Assembly (NCBI RefSeq): GCF_023115355.1
Contig: NZ_CP096019.1
Span: 2,294,001-2,358,000, forward strand
Direction: 5' to 3'
Length of the DNA stretch: 64,000 bases
Origin: Halocatena salina
GTDB lineage: Archaea > Halobacteriota > Halobacteria > Halobacteriales > Haloarculaceae
Shown here piece after piece: positions 9,269 to 18,337 of this stretch. Under the pieces are notes generated by a model. The model did no database searches and had not been told where the DNA came from. It was given only the letters and a program-made list of their open reading frames with translations. Both the position numbers and the translations under genes were made by a program. Each line of letters begins with the position of its first letter. Within the stretch, counting starts at the first letter, position 1.

Positions 9269-9298
9269 ATTAATAAAATAAACTCAAATGTTATTAAT
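9269..9298. promoter_or_regulatory. Inverted repeat at the ZIP transporter promoter
   Basis: ATTAATAA (9269-9276) and its exact complement TTATTAAT (9291-9298), separated by 14 bp, giving about two helical turns between arm centres. Relative to the ZIP start codon at 9265 the distal arm lies at the position expected for a TATA box and the proximal arm at the transcription start of a leaderless gene. A dimeric repressor bound here would block transcription. The regulator is unknown. Confidence 0.5.
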
Positions 9299-9366
9299 CT
9301 GGCGCTCCGAACAGCCGATGCCCGATGCTTTGCGGAGAACGAAACGCCGTCGGGAATGGGAGCCGG

Positions 9367-10605
9367 TTACTGGCTATCGAGGATGGTGTCTGCAAGCATC
9401 GGGATGAAGGTGCCGATGTCGGTGACCATCCCGACGGCTTGAGCGCTGCCCCGGTCTAGCAGTTGTGTGACCGTTGCAGGATTGATGTCGACACAGACGA
9501 CGCGCGTCGTCGATGGAAGGCAGTTACCGACGGCAACGGAGTGGAGCAGCGTCGAGAGCATGAGCACCATGTCGGCTTCGTGTGCTTGTTCGCGGATGGC
9601 GTTCTGTGCCTCGATGGTGTCTGTGATCGTGTCGGGCAGTGGTCCGTCGTCTCGGATCGATCCCGCAAGAACGAACGGCACGTCGTTGGCCACGCATTCG
9701 TACATCACGCCGGAAGTGATGAGGTCGTCCTCGACGGCGTTCTCGATGCTTCCTGCTCGGATCACTTCGCTCAACGCGTAGATGTGGTGTTTGTGTCCCC
9801 GACGTGGGTGATCAAGCGTCTCGGTGTTCATGCCCAGCGAGGTCCCGTACAGATCGCGCTCGATGTCGTGAACGGCGAACCCATTGCCAGCCGACAGCAT
9901 GTCGATGTATCCCTTCCGAACGAGCCGGGCGAGATCTTCGCGTGCCCCAGAATGGATGAGTGCCGGGCCACACACCGCGAGTATCGACCCATCTTCGGCT
10001 TTCGTCTGTGTGATCGCCTCTGCGATCTTCTCGATCGTCGATTCGGATGGGCGCTCACTCGAAACCCCTCCTTGCATGAACCCAAACGCTCCAGACCGTT
10101 CCCGAGGGCGCTCGGGCGGACGGACCCGGATGCCGCTCTCACCAGTGACGACGAGATCCCCTTCCTCGATGGCGTTCAACACTTTCGCCCGAGCGCGAGC
10201 TGGCTGGCCGTTACCGTTTCGCTCGACGACGACTGCACAGTCCATTTCGATCCGGTCGACGGCCAACCATTCACCCTCGATCCGGATGTCCGTGGGGTGG
10301 TTGGTCGTCGAATAAAACCCAGGCGGGACGACCTGATCGGCTGGTGCGGGTTCGACCGTTGCGTCCCGTGGATCGATGGGTGTTGCGCCGTTCTGATGGA
10401 GTTCGTGGATGATCGTTTGGAGGTCGTCGTCGGTGTCGGCGCTCACGACTAACCGTGCGTAGGATTTCTCCGTTTTTGACCGGCCGATGTCGAACTCTTC
10501 GACCTCAAACGATCCCCCCATGTCCATGATCACACCGAAACACGACTGTAACGTCCCCGAGTCGATGATGTGACCCGCTAGCTCGACCGAGCGAGAGACT
10601 GTCAT
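9367..10605 (-). CDS. TIGR00300-family protein (LOR/SDH domain, ornithine cyclodeaminase type)
   Basis: A 412-residue member of the archaeal TIGR00300 / LOR-SDH bifunctional-enzyme-like family; members from other archaea and cyanobacteria have ornithine cyclodeaminase activity, making proline from ornithine with NAD. Recognisable are the N-terminal region SRSVELAGHIIDSGTL, the middle segment YSTTNHPTDIRIEGEW and the C-terminal Rossmann-like part with VRKGYIDMLSAGNGFAVHDIE and VVCVDINPATVTQLLDRGS. It is a single gene with no obvious operon partner; activity in this organism is inferred from the family. Confidence 0.88.
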   Translation of the reverse strand: MTVSRSVELAGHIIDSGTLQSCFGVIMDMGGSFEVEEFDIGRSKTEKSYARLVVSADTDDDLQTIIHELHQNGATPIDPRDATVEPAPADQVVPPGFYSTTNHPTDIRIEGEWLAVDRIEMDCAVVVERNGNGQPARARAKVLNAIEEGDLVVTGESGIRVRPPERPRERSGAFGFMQGGVSSERPSESTIEKIAEAITQTKAEDGSILAVCGPALIHSGAREDLARLVRKGYIDMLSAGNGFAVHDIERDLYGTSLGMNTETLDHPRRGHKHHIYALSEVIRAGSIENAVEDDLITSGVMYECVANDVPFVLAGSIRDDGPLPDTITDTIEAQNAIREQAHEADMVLMLSTLLHSVAVGNCLPSTTRVVCVDINPATVTQLLDRGSAQAVGMVTDIGTFIPMLADTILDSQ

Positions 10606-10681
10606 ACCTCCAGATTAACGAGGCGAACAATATCGGTTGTGTCTCGTATCAAGCGTGTTTGTCTCGGCCACGCCGTTGGGA

Positions 10682-11056
10682 TCAGACGTCTACGCGTCGG
10701 TCGACGGTCCACGAACACTCGCTCTTCCGGACGAGCCGATCGTACATCGCCCGGAGTCCGGCCGATGTCGTATCGGGAAGAACATGGAGCGTGACAGTGC
10801 CGTCACGGATCGATACGCGGAACGTGTCGCTGGTCTCCTCATCGTGGACGAGAAACACCGCTATCGGGAGATCGAACCAGTCACCGTACCGATACGGACC
10901 GGTGTCGAGCACGTCGGCGAGCAACGACTCCACTGTCCCGGCCCGTCCGTCCATCGGCGTGAGCGTGAACGCAACGTCTCCTTCGTAGTGGACCGTGCGG
11001 TTAGTGTACCGCCGCTCGGGATGGACCGGAATCTCGAACGTCGGATCGTCAGCCAC
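10682..11056 (-). CDS. Conserved haloarchaeal protein of unknown function
   Basis: A 124-residue acidic soluble protein starting MADDPTFEIPVHPERRYTN. It contains an ordered beta-rich core (FTLTPMDGRAGTVESLLADVLDTGPYRYGDWFDLPIAVFLVHDEETSDTFRVSIRDGTV), but I recognise no catalytic motif. An AT-rich promoter with TTTAAATTATTGTAT lies about 30 bp upstream of the ATG, between this gene and the divergent SRAP gene, which supports it being expressed. No function is proposed. Confidence 0.72.
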   Translation of the reverse strand: MADDPTFEIPVHPERRYTNRTVHYEGDVAFTLTPMDGRAGTVESLLADVLDTGPYRYGDWFDLPIAVFLVHDEETSDTFRVSIRDGTVTLHVLPDTTSAGLRAMYDRLVRKSECSWTVDRRVDV

Positions 11057-11177
11057 GGATAGGCGTTGTTCGCCACTCGATTTAAATTATTGTATATTCA
11101 TCAATGCATTATTTTCTCGGCTAGGGGTGTTCGATATATCGTGGTGTCTTTATGCTGTGCGGCGGTTTATCAGGGGT

Positions 11178-11882
11178 ATGTGTGGTCGATACAGCCTGTT
11201 CGTCGATCCGGAGACGATCGAGGAGCGGTTCGGTGTCCAGATGAGGTTCGATTTCGAGCCGCGATACAACGCGGCGCCCGGACAGCAACTTCCGATCGTA
11301 TGCGATGAGACCCGAACGTCGGTCACGCGAGCACAGTGGGGGCTGGTGCCCTCGTGGGCGGACGAACCGAGTACGAATCTGATCAACGCCCGATCCGAAA
11401 CGGTCGCACAAACGTCGGCGTTTCAGGACGCGTACTGGAACCGTCGGTGTCTCGTGCCAGTCGACGGGTTTTACGAGTGGGTCGACATGAACGGTGAGCA
11501 CAAACGACCCGTCCGGATCACCAGCACAGATGACCAGCCGTTTGCGTTGGCGGGACTCTGGGAGACGTGGACCCCGACTCACACACAAACGGGTTTGAGT
11601 GACTTTTCGAACGGTGATAGGGGGGTGGGTGCTTCCGAGCCGTTGGTGTCGTTCACCGTCTTGACGCGCGAACCGAACGATACTGTGAGTGAGTACCACG
11701 ACCGGATGCCGGTCGTTCTCGCAGAACGCGAAGAGTCGGGGTGGTTAGACGGTGTGGGGATCGATGCGCTTGACCCCACTCCCGAGGACGTGCTCCGTGG
11801 CTACCCGGTGTCGACGGCCGTAAACAATCCTGCCAACGACTCCCCGGCCGTGGTCGAAGAGGTCGATCCGTCCGGCTCGTAG
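11178..11882 (+). CDS. SRAP-domain protein (YedK/HMCES family)
   Basis: SOS-response-associated-peptidase family protein, which forms a thiazolidine cross-link with abasic sites in single-stranded DNA and shields them. The 234-residue protein starts MCGRY, so after Met removal Cys2 is the reactive N-terminal residue. The other active-site blocks are visible: INARSET, CLVPVDGFYEW and SEYHDRMPVVL. The start at 11178 is dictated by the Cys2 rule; the frame continues 61 codons upstream without similarity. It contains a longer acidic insertion around residues 135-150. Confidence 0.93.
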   Translation: MCGRYSLFVDPETIEERFGVQMRFDFEPRYNAAPGQQLPIVCDETRTSVTRAQWGLVPSWADEPSTNLINARSETVAQTSAFQDAYWNRRCLVPVDGFYEWVDMNGEHKRPVRITSTDDQPFALAGLWETWTPTHTQTGLSDFSNGDRGVGASEPLVSFTVLTREPNDTVSEYHDRMPVVLAEREESGWLDGVGIDALDPTPEDVLRGYPVSTAVNNPANDSPAVVEEVDPSGS

Positions 11883-12141
11883 CTATGGCGTTTCGGATGT
11901 GTTTGCCCCATCTCTTCGAAATCGGTTCCACCGTGGACCGAGCCCTGCGTCGCACCCTCGCCTACCGTATCGATTCGAGTCAGTAATTCGTGCCATGCCG
12001 GCGTGAATGACATAGTTGCACGTATTGTACTGATAATATTATTCAGTTAGCATCATGTTTTTATCTGTACTTTTCTAGGTGTATAAAATAAATCGAGTTC
12101 GGATAGCGAACCGTTTTTTCGGTGGGGAGCAACGCTGAGGT

Positions 12142-13413
12142 ATGGACGTTCAGGAGATAGCGGAGCTGTCGCCAGCCGATCGGCGCGCGCTGTTCGATCG
12201 AAGCGGTGGCGTCGACGACGCCCGTGGTACCGCCTGTGAGATCATCGACCGCGTGCGCGAGGAGGGCGATAGCGCGCTCCGTGCGTATGCCACGGAGTTC
12301 GACGGCTGTGAGATCGGCAACATCGAGATCACTGCCGAGGCTGCCCGTGCGGCGGATGAGGTCGATCCGGAGCTGAAAACTCACATCGAGACGGCCGCCG
12401 AAAACATCCGGGCGTTCCACGAGACTCAGCTTCCGGAGGATTGGCGGCGATCGTTCGAGGGGCGGGAGTTGGGCCGACGGTTCCGGCCGATCGAGCGCGT
12501 CGGCGTCTACACGCCCGGCGGAACGGCATCGTACCCTTCCAGTGCACTCATGGGAATCATTCCTGCCAGTGTGGCCGGTGTCGATCACATCGCCGTGGCG
12601 ACCCCCCCGGCTGAAACGCTCGATACGACGACACTCGCGGCCATCCACATCGCTGGTGCGGATTCGGTGTACCAGAGCGGCGGTGCACAGGCCATCGCGG
12701 CGCTTGCCTACGGCACCGAAACGGTGTCGGCGACTGAGAAGATCGTCGGACCCGGAAACCGCTTCGTTACCGCCGCGAAAGCCGAGGTTCGAGGCGACGT
12801 AGAGATCGATGTCCTCGCCGGACCGAGCGAACTCGTGGTGGTGGTAGACGATACAGCCGATCCCGCGCTCGTCGCGGCGGACATGATCGCTCAAGCCGAA
12901 CACGATCCCGATGCAGCCGTCGTCGCCGTGACCGATGACGCGGCGCTCGCAACGGCTATCACCGACGCTATCGACGACCAAGCGAGCAACCGGACGCGCG
13001 AGGAGATCATTCACGAAGCGCTTGGTGGCGACGCGAGCGGGGTATTTCTCACCCGATCGCTTTCCGAGGCGGTGTTGTTCGCCGAAGAGTACGCACCCGA
13101 ACACCTATCGATCCAAGCCGCCGACGAGGAAGCGTTACTCGAACGCATCGACAGCGCAGGAAGCGTCTTTCTCGGTCCGTACACGCCGGTTGCAGCCGGT
13201 GATTACGCCACTGGCACGAACCACGTGCTCCCCACCAACGGCCGCGCGCGGGTGACCGGTGGACTCTCGGTCGAAACGTTTCTCCGGTCGACGACCGTCC
13301 AGCGACTCGACCGGACGGCACTCTCGGAACTCCGATCGACGATCACGGCACTCGCCGAAACCGAAGGACTAGAAGCCCACGCAGCGAGCATCGAGCGACG
13401 GTTTGAGGACTGA
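12142..13413 (+). CDS. hisD: Histidinol dehydrogenase
   Basis: Last enzyme of histidine synthesis, oxidising L-histidinol to L-histidine with 2 NAD+ and zinc. The 423 residues include the family signatures RVGVYTPGGTASYPSSALMG, KIVGPGNRFVTAAKAEV, DVLAGPSELVVV, AQAEHDPDA (zinc-ligand region) and the catalytic segment FAEEYAPEHLSIQ with NHVLPTNGRARVTGGLSVETF at the C-terminal side. A TATA-like TATAAAATAAATC lies about 55 bp upstream. Other his genes are not near it, as usual in haloarchaea. A complete hut degradation operon lies 28 kb away. Confidence 0.96.
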   Translation: MDVQEIAELSPADRRALFDRSGGVDDARGTACEIIDRVREEGDSALRAYATEFDGCEIGNIEITAEAARAADEVDPELKTHIETAAENIRAFHETQLPEDWRRSFEGRELGRRFRPIERVGVYTPGGTASYPSSALMGIIPASVAGVDHIAVATPPAETLDTTTLAAIHIAGADSVYQSGGAQAIAALAYGTETVSATEKIVGPGNRFVTAAKAEVRGDVEIDVLAGPSELVVVVDDTADPALVAADMIAQAEHDPDAAVVAVTDDAALATAITDAIDDQASNRTREEIIHEALGGDASGVFLTRSLSEAVLFAEEYAPEHLSIQAADEEALLERIDSAGSVFLGPYTPVAAGDYATGTNHVLPTNGRARVTGGLSVETFLRSTTVQRLDRTALSELRSTITALAETEGLEAHAASIERRFED

Positions 13414-13579
13414 GCCGACGACGATCCGGATCATGGGGTTATCGTTCCGTTCTATGACCAGTTCCACGTTTATATTCGCCGATCAATGATAATGTATATA
13501 TTCGGTGGCTTTTATGTTGTGGGTAGATCCCAACTTTTCGAGCCATCCACTCTTGGGTATCCGAGGGGGCAGTGAATAT

Positions 13580-15406
13580 ATGGTCAACATATCGTCGTTC
13601 GGACGGGTCGAGATCGTCATCCTGCTCATCATTTCCCTAGCCGCTGGTGGTGTCATCGTTTCGACGGTGATGACCGCTACGGGGGAATCGACTGACACCG
13701 GTGATACGCACTCGCAGGCGACGGAGATAGAGACATCCGGCACAGTTACTGATGAGATTGCTCCTGGTGAGGCCGATTGGTACACTGTCGATCTCACCGC
13801 TGGAGAGGGACTTACCGCACAGATACGCTCTAACTCCCCCGGAAAGGGGGTTGGAGTCGCGTTGTACGATCCGGATGGCGTTCCCATCCAACCCACAGAG
13901 GGAGGAGATGCCAGTGAATCGAATGGGCAGCCGGTCAGCGGCGCGGTCATCGAGCGCTCCGGGACACATTACGTGAAAGTCACAGCGGATTCCTCCCGGT
14001 CCGGACCCGTCTCCTATGAACTGTCGGTGTCCACCACGAAGCTCGACCGACACGATCCAAACGAACACCAGTCACAGGCAGTGTCGATCACTCCGGGATC
14101 GACGGTGTCCGGCGTGATGACCGACTACGATCAGGAGTATTTCGCCGTGGATGCTACCGCCGGTGACGCGCTCTCGCTCGAAACCATCGCCAACGGTGGC
14201 TCCCTCGGACCGGTGACCGTGTTCGGGCCCGACGGCGAGAAGATTCATACGGCGTCGGATGGAACCGTCAACGGCGTTCGACTGCCCGACGACGGCCGAT
14301 ACGTCATCCATCTCGCTGCGGATCTCAAACCAACCGAAACTCTCGATTACAGTTTCAAAGCGACGACGACTGCCGAACAGACGAACACGACAGGCTCACG
14401 TCAGATCACACCGGGGAACCCCATTCGCGGAACGACCGATTCGAAACCGACCACTCACACTATCGATCTCACGAAAGGGCAAGGGCTTAGCGTCGCACTC
14501 ACGCACGAAAACCGAACCGATCACAGTGAGTCGTTGTCGTTTTCCATTTCGGATCCGAGCGGAGCTGAAGTCGGTGCCACGCCTGCTGATTCCCGAGGGG
14601 CCTACAGCACCACTCCGGGGACGACCACCGCCGTCGGTGGCGTCGTCGCCGACCAGACCGGAACGTACACCATCAGCGTGACCGGGGATCCGAACACGAA
14701 CTATTCGCTGTCCGTCGAAACTGATCAGATCGATAAACATGATCCAAACGAACAGCCCGGCACAGCGACTCCCATCGAGGGTAATACGACGATAGCAGGT
14801 GTTATAACCGGGTACGACCGGGACGTGTACGCAACCGAACTTCAGGCAGGGCAAACCATCACGGTCTCTTCAACCGCCCGAGGTGGATTCGAATCGGCGC
14901 TGTGGGTTGGAGGACCCAACGCGACGGCCCAGTCTCACAACAGTCAGGAACATTCGTTCGGTGAGACCACCATCACGGGTGCACCCGGAGGTTCCGATCT
15001 TACATTCACTGCCAACCAGACCGGAACCTACTTTTTCAAAGTCGCTCCCCATCCCACTACGTCGAGCGCTCCGATGTTTCACAAGTCGGTCTCCTATAAA
15101 ATAACGACCGCCGTTTCGAACGACATTAGCACGCTCAACGTCTCCTCTGGCAAACAAACCACCATAACACCGACGACGATCACGGAGACGACGAACTCGA
15201 CGACGGTCACCCCGACCGAGACGCTTACTGCACCGATCACGGCACCGAATCAATCGTCATCGTCGCCACTCAGTGCGGGGGATTCCACGACTGAACGTCC
15301 CATGATCAACGTCGGAACGGGTGCGCTCTTTGCGTTTGGTAGCGTGTTTGCGGCCTTTGCCTGCGTCGGTGCGATCGAGTGGTGGCGACAATCGGGTGGT
15401 CACTGA
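13580..15406 (+). CDS. Membrane-anchored surface protein with PPC-like repeats
   Basis: Large extracellular protein, 608 residues from the chosen start. A hydrophobic N-terminal segment (VEIVILLIISLAAGGVIVSTVM) acts as signal or anchor. It is followed by repeated beta-sandwich modules resembling bacterial pre-peptidase C-terminal (PPC) domains, each with TVSGVM-TDYDQEYFAVDATAGD-like text, and two modules end in the same linker (DRHDPNE, DKHDPNE). A Thr/Ser-rich stretch and a C-terminal membrane helix (ALFAFGSVFAAFACVGAI) follow, as for S-layer-bound glycoproteins. Starts at 13505 (GTG) or 13514 are also possible. The function is unknown and no catalytic domain is seen. Confidence 0.8.
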   Translation: MVNISSFGRVEIVILLIISLAAGGVIVSTVMTATGESTDTGDTHSQATEIETSGTVTDEIAPGEADWYTVDLTAGEGLTAQIRSNSPGKGVGVALYDPDGVPIQPTEGGDASESNGQPVSGAVIERSGTHYVKVTADSSRSGPVSYELSVSTTKLDRHDPNEHQSQAVSITPGSTVSGVMTDYDQEYFAVDATAGDALSLETIANGGSLGPVTVFGPDGEKIHTASDGTVNGVRLPDDGRYVIHLAADLKPTETLDYSFKATTTAEQTNTTGSRQITPGNPIRGTTDSKPTTHTIDLTKGQGLSVALTHENRTDHSESLSFSISDPSGAEVGATPADSRGAYSTTPGTTTAVGGVVADQTGTYTISVTGDPNTNYSLSVETDQIDKHDPNEQPGTATPIEGNTTIAGVITGYDRDVYATELQAGQTITVSSTARGGFESALWVGGPNATAQSHNSQEHSFGETTITGAPGGSDLTFTANQTGTYFFKVAPHPTTSSAPMFHKSVSYKITTAVSNDISTLNVSSGKQTTITPTTITETTNSTTVTPTETLTAPITAPNQSSSSPLSAGDSTTERPMINVGTGALFAFGSVFAAFACVGAIEWWRQSGGH

Positions 15407-15421
15407 TAGCACCAGTATTCA

Positions 15422-16102
15422 TCAATAAATCAATTCGTCGCTGTTCTCGGCCATATAGAGGGTACGCGCGGCGATGTTGACCGCGTGGTCGCCGACCCGT
15501 TCGAGATCACGAATGGTAAGAAGGAGGCGCGAGACAGCCTGCATGAGCTCTTCGACGTCCTCCTCTCGATTCTGCCCGTCGAACTCCGTTTCGATGAGGT
15601 CTCGGACGACGATGCTGCTCGCGCGCTCACACAGCGCATCGAGTTCGTCATCGCGGTCGGCGATGTCGTAACACGCTTCGGTGTCCGTGACGGCATAGGC
15701 CGTCATGGCTTGTTCGACCATCTCAAGCGTGAAATCACCGATGGCCTGAATATCGACCTCGGGATACATGTCGCTTTTTGCCTCAAGGGCATACTCCCCG
15801 AGATTGGTCGCCAGATCCGCGATACGTTCGAGATCAGTGATGATCTTGAACGAGGACGCGATAAATCGGAGATCACCGGCAACCGGCTGTTGAAGCGCGA
15901 ACAGATCGATACAACTCCCTTCGAGTTCGAGGTACATTTCGTTGATCTCGTCGTCACCATCGATGACCTGCCATGCGAGGTCCTCGTCTTTCTGTTCGAG
16001 CGCATCTAACCCCTGACGGAGCGCCTCCGTGACGACCTCACTCATGTACAACACGTCTTCCTGAAGCTGATCGAGTTGCTCTTGATAGCCCTGGCGTGCC
16101 AT
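15422..16102 (-). CDS. phoU: PhoU-type phosphate signalling protein
   Basis: Regulator of phosphate uptake, normally a partner of the PstSCAB transporter. The 226 residues form two three-helix PhoU repeats with the metal-binding-type signatures ASSFKIITDLERIADLATNL and LTIRDLERVGDHAVNIA. I take the ATG at 16102 (MARQGYQEQLDQLQ) because the nine upstream codons are unlike PhoU. It is divergent from a second PhoU-type gene with an AbrB head (16401). No pst genes are within the window on this side. Confidence 0.93.
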   Translation of the reverse strand: MARQGYQEQLDQLQEDVLYMSEVVTEALRQGLDALEQKDEDLAWQVIDGDDEINEMYLELEGSCIDLFALQQPVAGDLRFIASSFKIITDLERIADLATNLGEYALEAKSDMYPEVDIQAIGDFTLEMVEQAMTAYAVTDTEACYDIADRDDELDALCERASSIVVRDLIETEFDGQNREEDVEELMQAVSRLLLTIRDLERVGDHAVNIAARTLYMAENSDELIY

Positions 16103-16400
16103 TAGTGGGTTCACTTCATCGGGAAACATATACTCCCGGGATGCAGCTTACCTCACAAGATCGATATAGATATATTATACATATATAGCACTGTGTGTAT
16201 TACATAGCTATCGGTGTTACTTCGTTTACCACGGCTATCCCCCGTGATTGGAATGAACGTGGACCATTGGATATTGCTTTTGATCCGAAAATAGTGGTGT
16301 CAATCCAGATACATCGGGGGTGATGTGGTAAGATACCGTTTCATGGGATCAAGTATATAGGAATGGTATGATTTATTGTTATTCGCCCATCACTGTCTGT
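16103..16400. promoter_or_regulatory. AT-rich divergent promoter region between two phoU-type genes
   Basis: About 300 bp without a gene. It is strongly AT-rich around 16160-16200, with overlapping TATA-like stretches (GATATATTATACATATATAG) suited to the minus-strand phoU. A further TATA-like AGTATATAG at about 16350 is placed for the plus-strand gene. I see no convincing palindrome for a phosphate regulator. Confidence 0.45.
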
Positions 16401-17396
16401 ATGGAGACGCGAAAGGTTCAGGTCACTGGCGGGTCGACGTACACGGTTTCACTTCCGAAATCGTGGGCTACGGACAACGAGATCGAGGCGGGGAGCGTGG
16501 TGGAGTTCTACCCGGAGGACGACTCGTTGTTGTTGACGCCTCAGGGGGACCAAGAGCGAACCGAGGGCCAACTCGACATCACGGATCTCGAAGAAACGGA
16601 GTTGATGCGGACGGTCGTGACGATGTACGTGAGTGGATTCGATATCATCACACTCACCTCCGCGCGTATCACGGCCGCACAACGGCGGGCGATCAGACAG
16701 GCTGCCCAGCGGCTGGTCGGACTGGAAGTGATCGGTGAGACGAGCGAGAAGGTCTCCTTACAGGATCTGCTCGACTCTTCGGAGCTGTCGGTCACGAACG
16801 CGATCACGCGGATGCGGTTAGTTTCTCTGAGTATGTTGTCGGATGCGGTGACGGCACTGGTCGAAAACGACGACGATCTAGCGACTGACGTCATCGAACG
16901 CGACGACGACGTCGATCGGCTCTGGTATATGGTGTCGCGGGTGTTTCGGTCGGTGCTCCGGAATCCCAACGCCGCAACTGAGGTTGGGTTGCCCCGCGAA
17001 ACGTGTTTCGACTACCATTCGAGCGCCCGACAGCTCGAACGTGTCGGTGATCACGCGACCAAGATCGCAGAGCTCACGCTCGAATTAGACGACATTCCCG
17101 AGGATGCCGCCACCGGAATGCTCGATCTTCGATCGGAAGCGTCTAGCGCCATCGAAATGGCGATGGAAGCGCTGTTAGAAGAAGATGCGACTGCAGCGAC
17201 GGAGTTGGGCAACGAGGCCCGCAAACACGTTCAGGAGATCGATTCACTGGCCCGCCAAGCAGACGTCATCATCCGTGATCTCGATCCCCAGCCCGCCCAA
17301 CTGCTCGGCTTGATCGTCGATTCGCTCTCCCGCAGTGCCGACTACGGAGGGAACATTGCCGAAACGGCGCTACAAAACGCGGCACCGAAGCCGTAG
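16401..17396 (+). CDS. AbrB-headed PhoU-family phosphate regulator
   Basis: A 331-residue protein combining an N-terminal SpoVT/AbrB-like swapped-hairpin DNA-binding domain (METRKVQVTGGSTYTVSLPKSWA, residues 1-45) with PhoU-like helical repeats in the rest (DYHSSARQLERVGDHATKIAEL). This architecture is common in haloarchaea and thought to be a phosphate-responsive transcription regulator. The ATG at 16401 begins exactly at the AbrB domain. It is divergent from a stand-alone phoU, so the two may control each other. Confidence 0.9.
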   Translation: METRKVQVTGGSTYTVSLPKSWATDNEIEAGSVVEFYPEDDSLLLTPQGDQERTEGQLDITDLEETELMRTVVTMYVSGFDIITLTSARITAAQRRAIRQAAQRLVGLEVIGETSEKVSLQDLLDSSELSVTNAITRMRLVSLSMLSDAVTALVENDDDLATDVIERDDDVDRLWYMVSRVFRSVLRNPNAATEVGLPRETCFDYHSSARQLERVGDHATKIAELTLELDDIPEDAATGMLDLRSEASSAIEMAMEALLEEDATAATELGNEARKHVQEIDSLARQADVIIRDLDPQPAQLLGLIVDSLSRSADYGGNIAETALQNAAPKP

Positions 17397-17411
17397 CACA
17401 ACTATTGCGGA

Positions 17412-17786
17412 TTACTCGTCCAGTAGAACGGCGTTGACCTGTCCAGTTTGTCCGGGCCGAGAGGTAACGCGCGCTCGTCCGGCGTCAGTTTCGAGGATCG
17501 CCCCTTTCGTGATGATGTTTCGGCGGACGTAGTTGGGATTGGCGCTGTTTTCTACGACGGTTTCGATCATAGCACTCATGGTTCCGTCGTCGGTCGCGAC
17601 GTTTGCGGTGTCCGTCGAGATAGCACGAACTTTCGTCTCTCCTCCGCGCGCGTCGATCGTCTTGAGCGTCTGGTCACCGACGCGAGTTTCGGTTGGTGAC
17701 CGACCGAGCTGGTGGAGGCGTTTCTTGCGGACGGTTCGTCGACGGCCACCGGTTCGCTTCTTCGGGGAGCGTCCCTGGTCTTTCAT
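17412..17786 (-). CDS. rps8e: 30S ribosomal protein S8e
   Basis: Archaeal/eukaryotic-specific small-subunit ribosomal protein, 124 residues. It starts MKDQGRSPKKRTGGRRR and contains the S8e core NPNYVRRNIITKGAILETDAGRARVTSRPGQTGQVNAVLL. The start at 17786 is set by the conserved MKxxGRS opening; the frame stays open further upstream without similarity. It is convergent with the AbrB-PhoU gene (15 bp) and divergent from the DUF2240 gene. Confidence 0.96.
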   Translation of the reverse strand: MKDQGRSPKKRTGGRRRTVRKKRLHQLGRSPTETRVGDQTLKTIDARGGETKVRAISTDTANVATDDGTMSAMIETVVENSANPNYVRRNIITKGAILETDAGRARVTSRPGQTGQVNAVLLDE

Positions 17787-17881
17787 ACCGCTATCCAGCC
17801 CGGAGACACACTTGAAACCCTCGGTCCGACCCGAAGAGACGATCGACAGCGTTAGGCTCCCGGCGGCCGGGCACACGAGCG

Positions 17882-18337
17882 ATGAGCTTGAAGGTCGCCG
17901 TGGGTGCGCCGTTTCGAACGACCGGTCGATCGCGTCTCGAGGAAAGCGAGTTCGTCGTCGCGCTGTCACTCGACCGTGACTGGTTCTCACCGGATCAAGC
18001 CAAGCGACTCGTCGACGTCGCCGTCGTTGAGGGACTCCTCCGGCGAGACGAGGGCGAGTTAGTGGCAGAATTCTCGCCGGAGTCGATCACGATCCCCGAT
18101 GGATTCTCGCCCGACGAGTCGATCCTCCGCGAACGAACGACGTTCGAGCGGATTCTCGACTCGCTCGAAACTGTCGATGAATCCAAACAGGACTCCGTCG
18201 CCGCGATCAACGGGCTACAGGCGTCTCTGGGGATCAGTACGGACGCCGCCGCCGTGCTGTACGCTCACCGAAACGGGATCGACGTGAGCGACGTGGCTCG
18301 GCAAGTGCGCGCGGAGCTGTCCGAGTCAGCGGAGTGA
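17882..18337 (+). CDS. DUF2240-family protein
   Basis: A 151-residue archaeal protein of the DUF2240 family, usually found near the S8e gene as here. The N-terminal part (LKVAVGAPFRTTGRSRLEESEFVVALSLDRDWFSPDQAKRLVDVAVVEGLLRR) reads like a winged-helix module; the C-terminal region is helical. No enzymatic motif is visible. Its 3' end overlaps the convergent P450 gene by 12 bp. Confidence 0.85.
   Translation: MSLKVAVGAPFRTTGRSRLEESEFVVALSLDRDWFSPDQAKRLVDVAVVEGLLRRDEGELVAEFSPESITIPDGFSPDESILRERTTFERILDSLETVDESKQDSVAAINGLQASLGISTDAAAVLYAHRNGIDVSDVARQVRAELSESAE

Noticed and set aside
9463-10452. 329-codon plus-strand ORF
   Set aside because: Antisense shadow of the TIGR00300 gene.
12061-13104. 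347-codon minus-strand ORF
   Set aside because: Fully antisense to hisD, Arg/Gly-rich composition with no domain; an effect of GC-rich codons.
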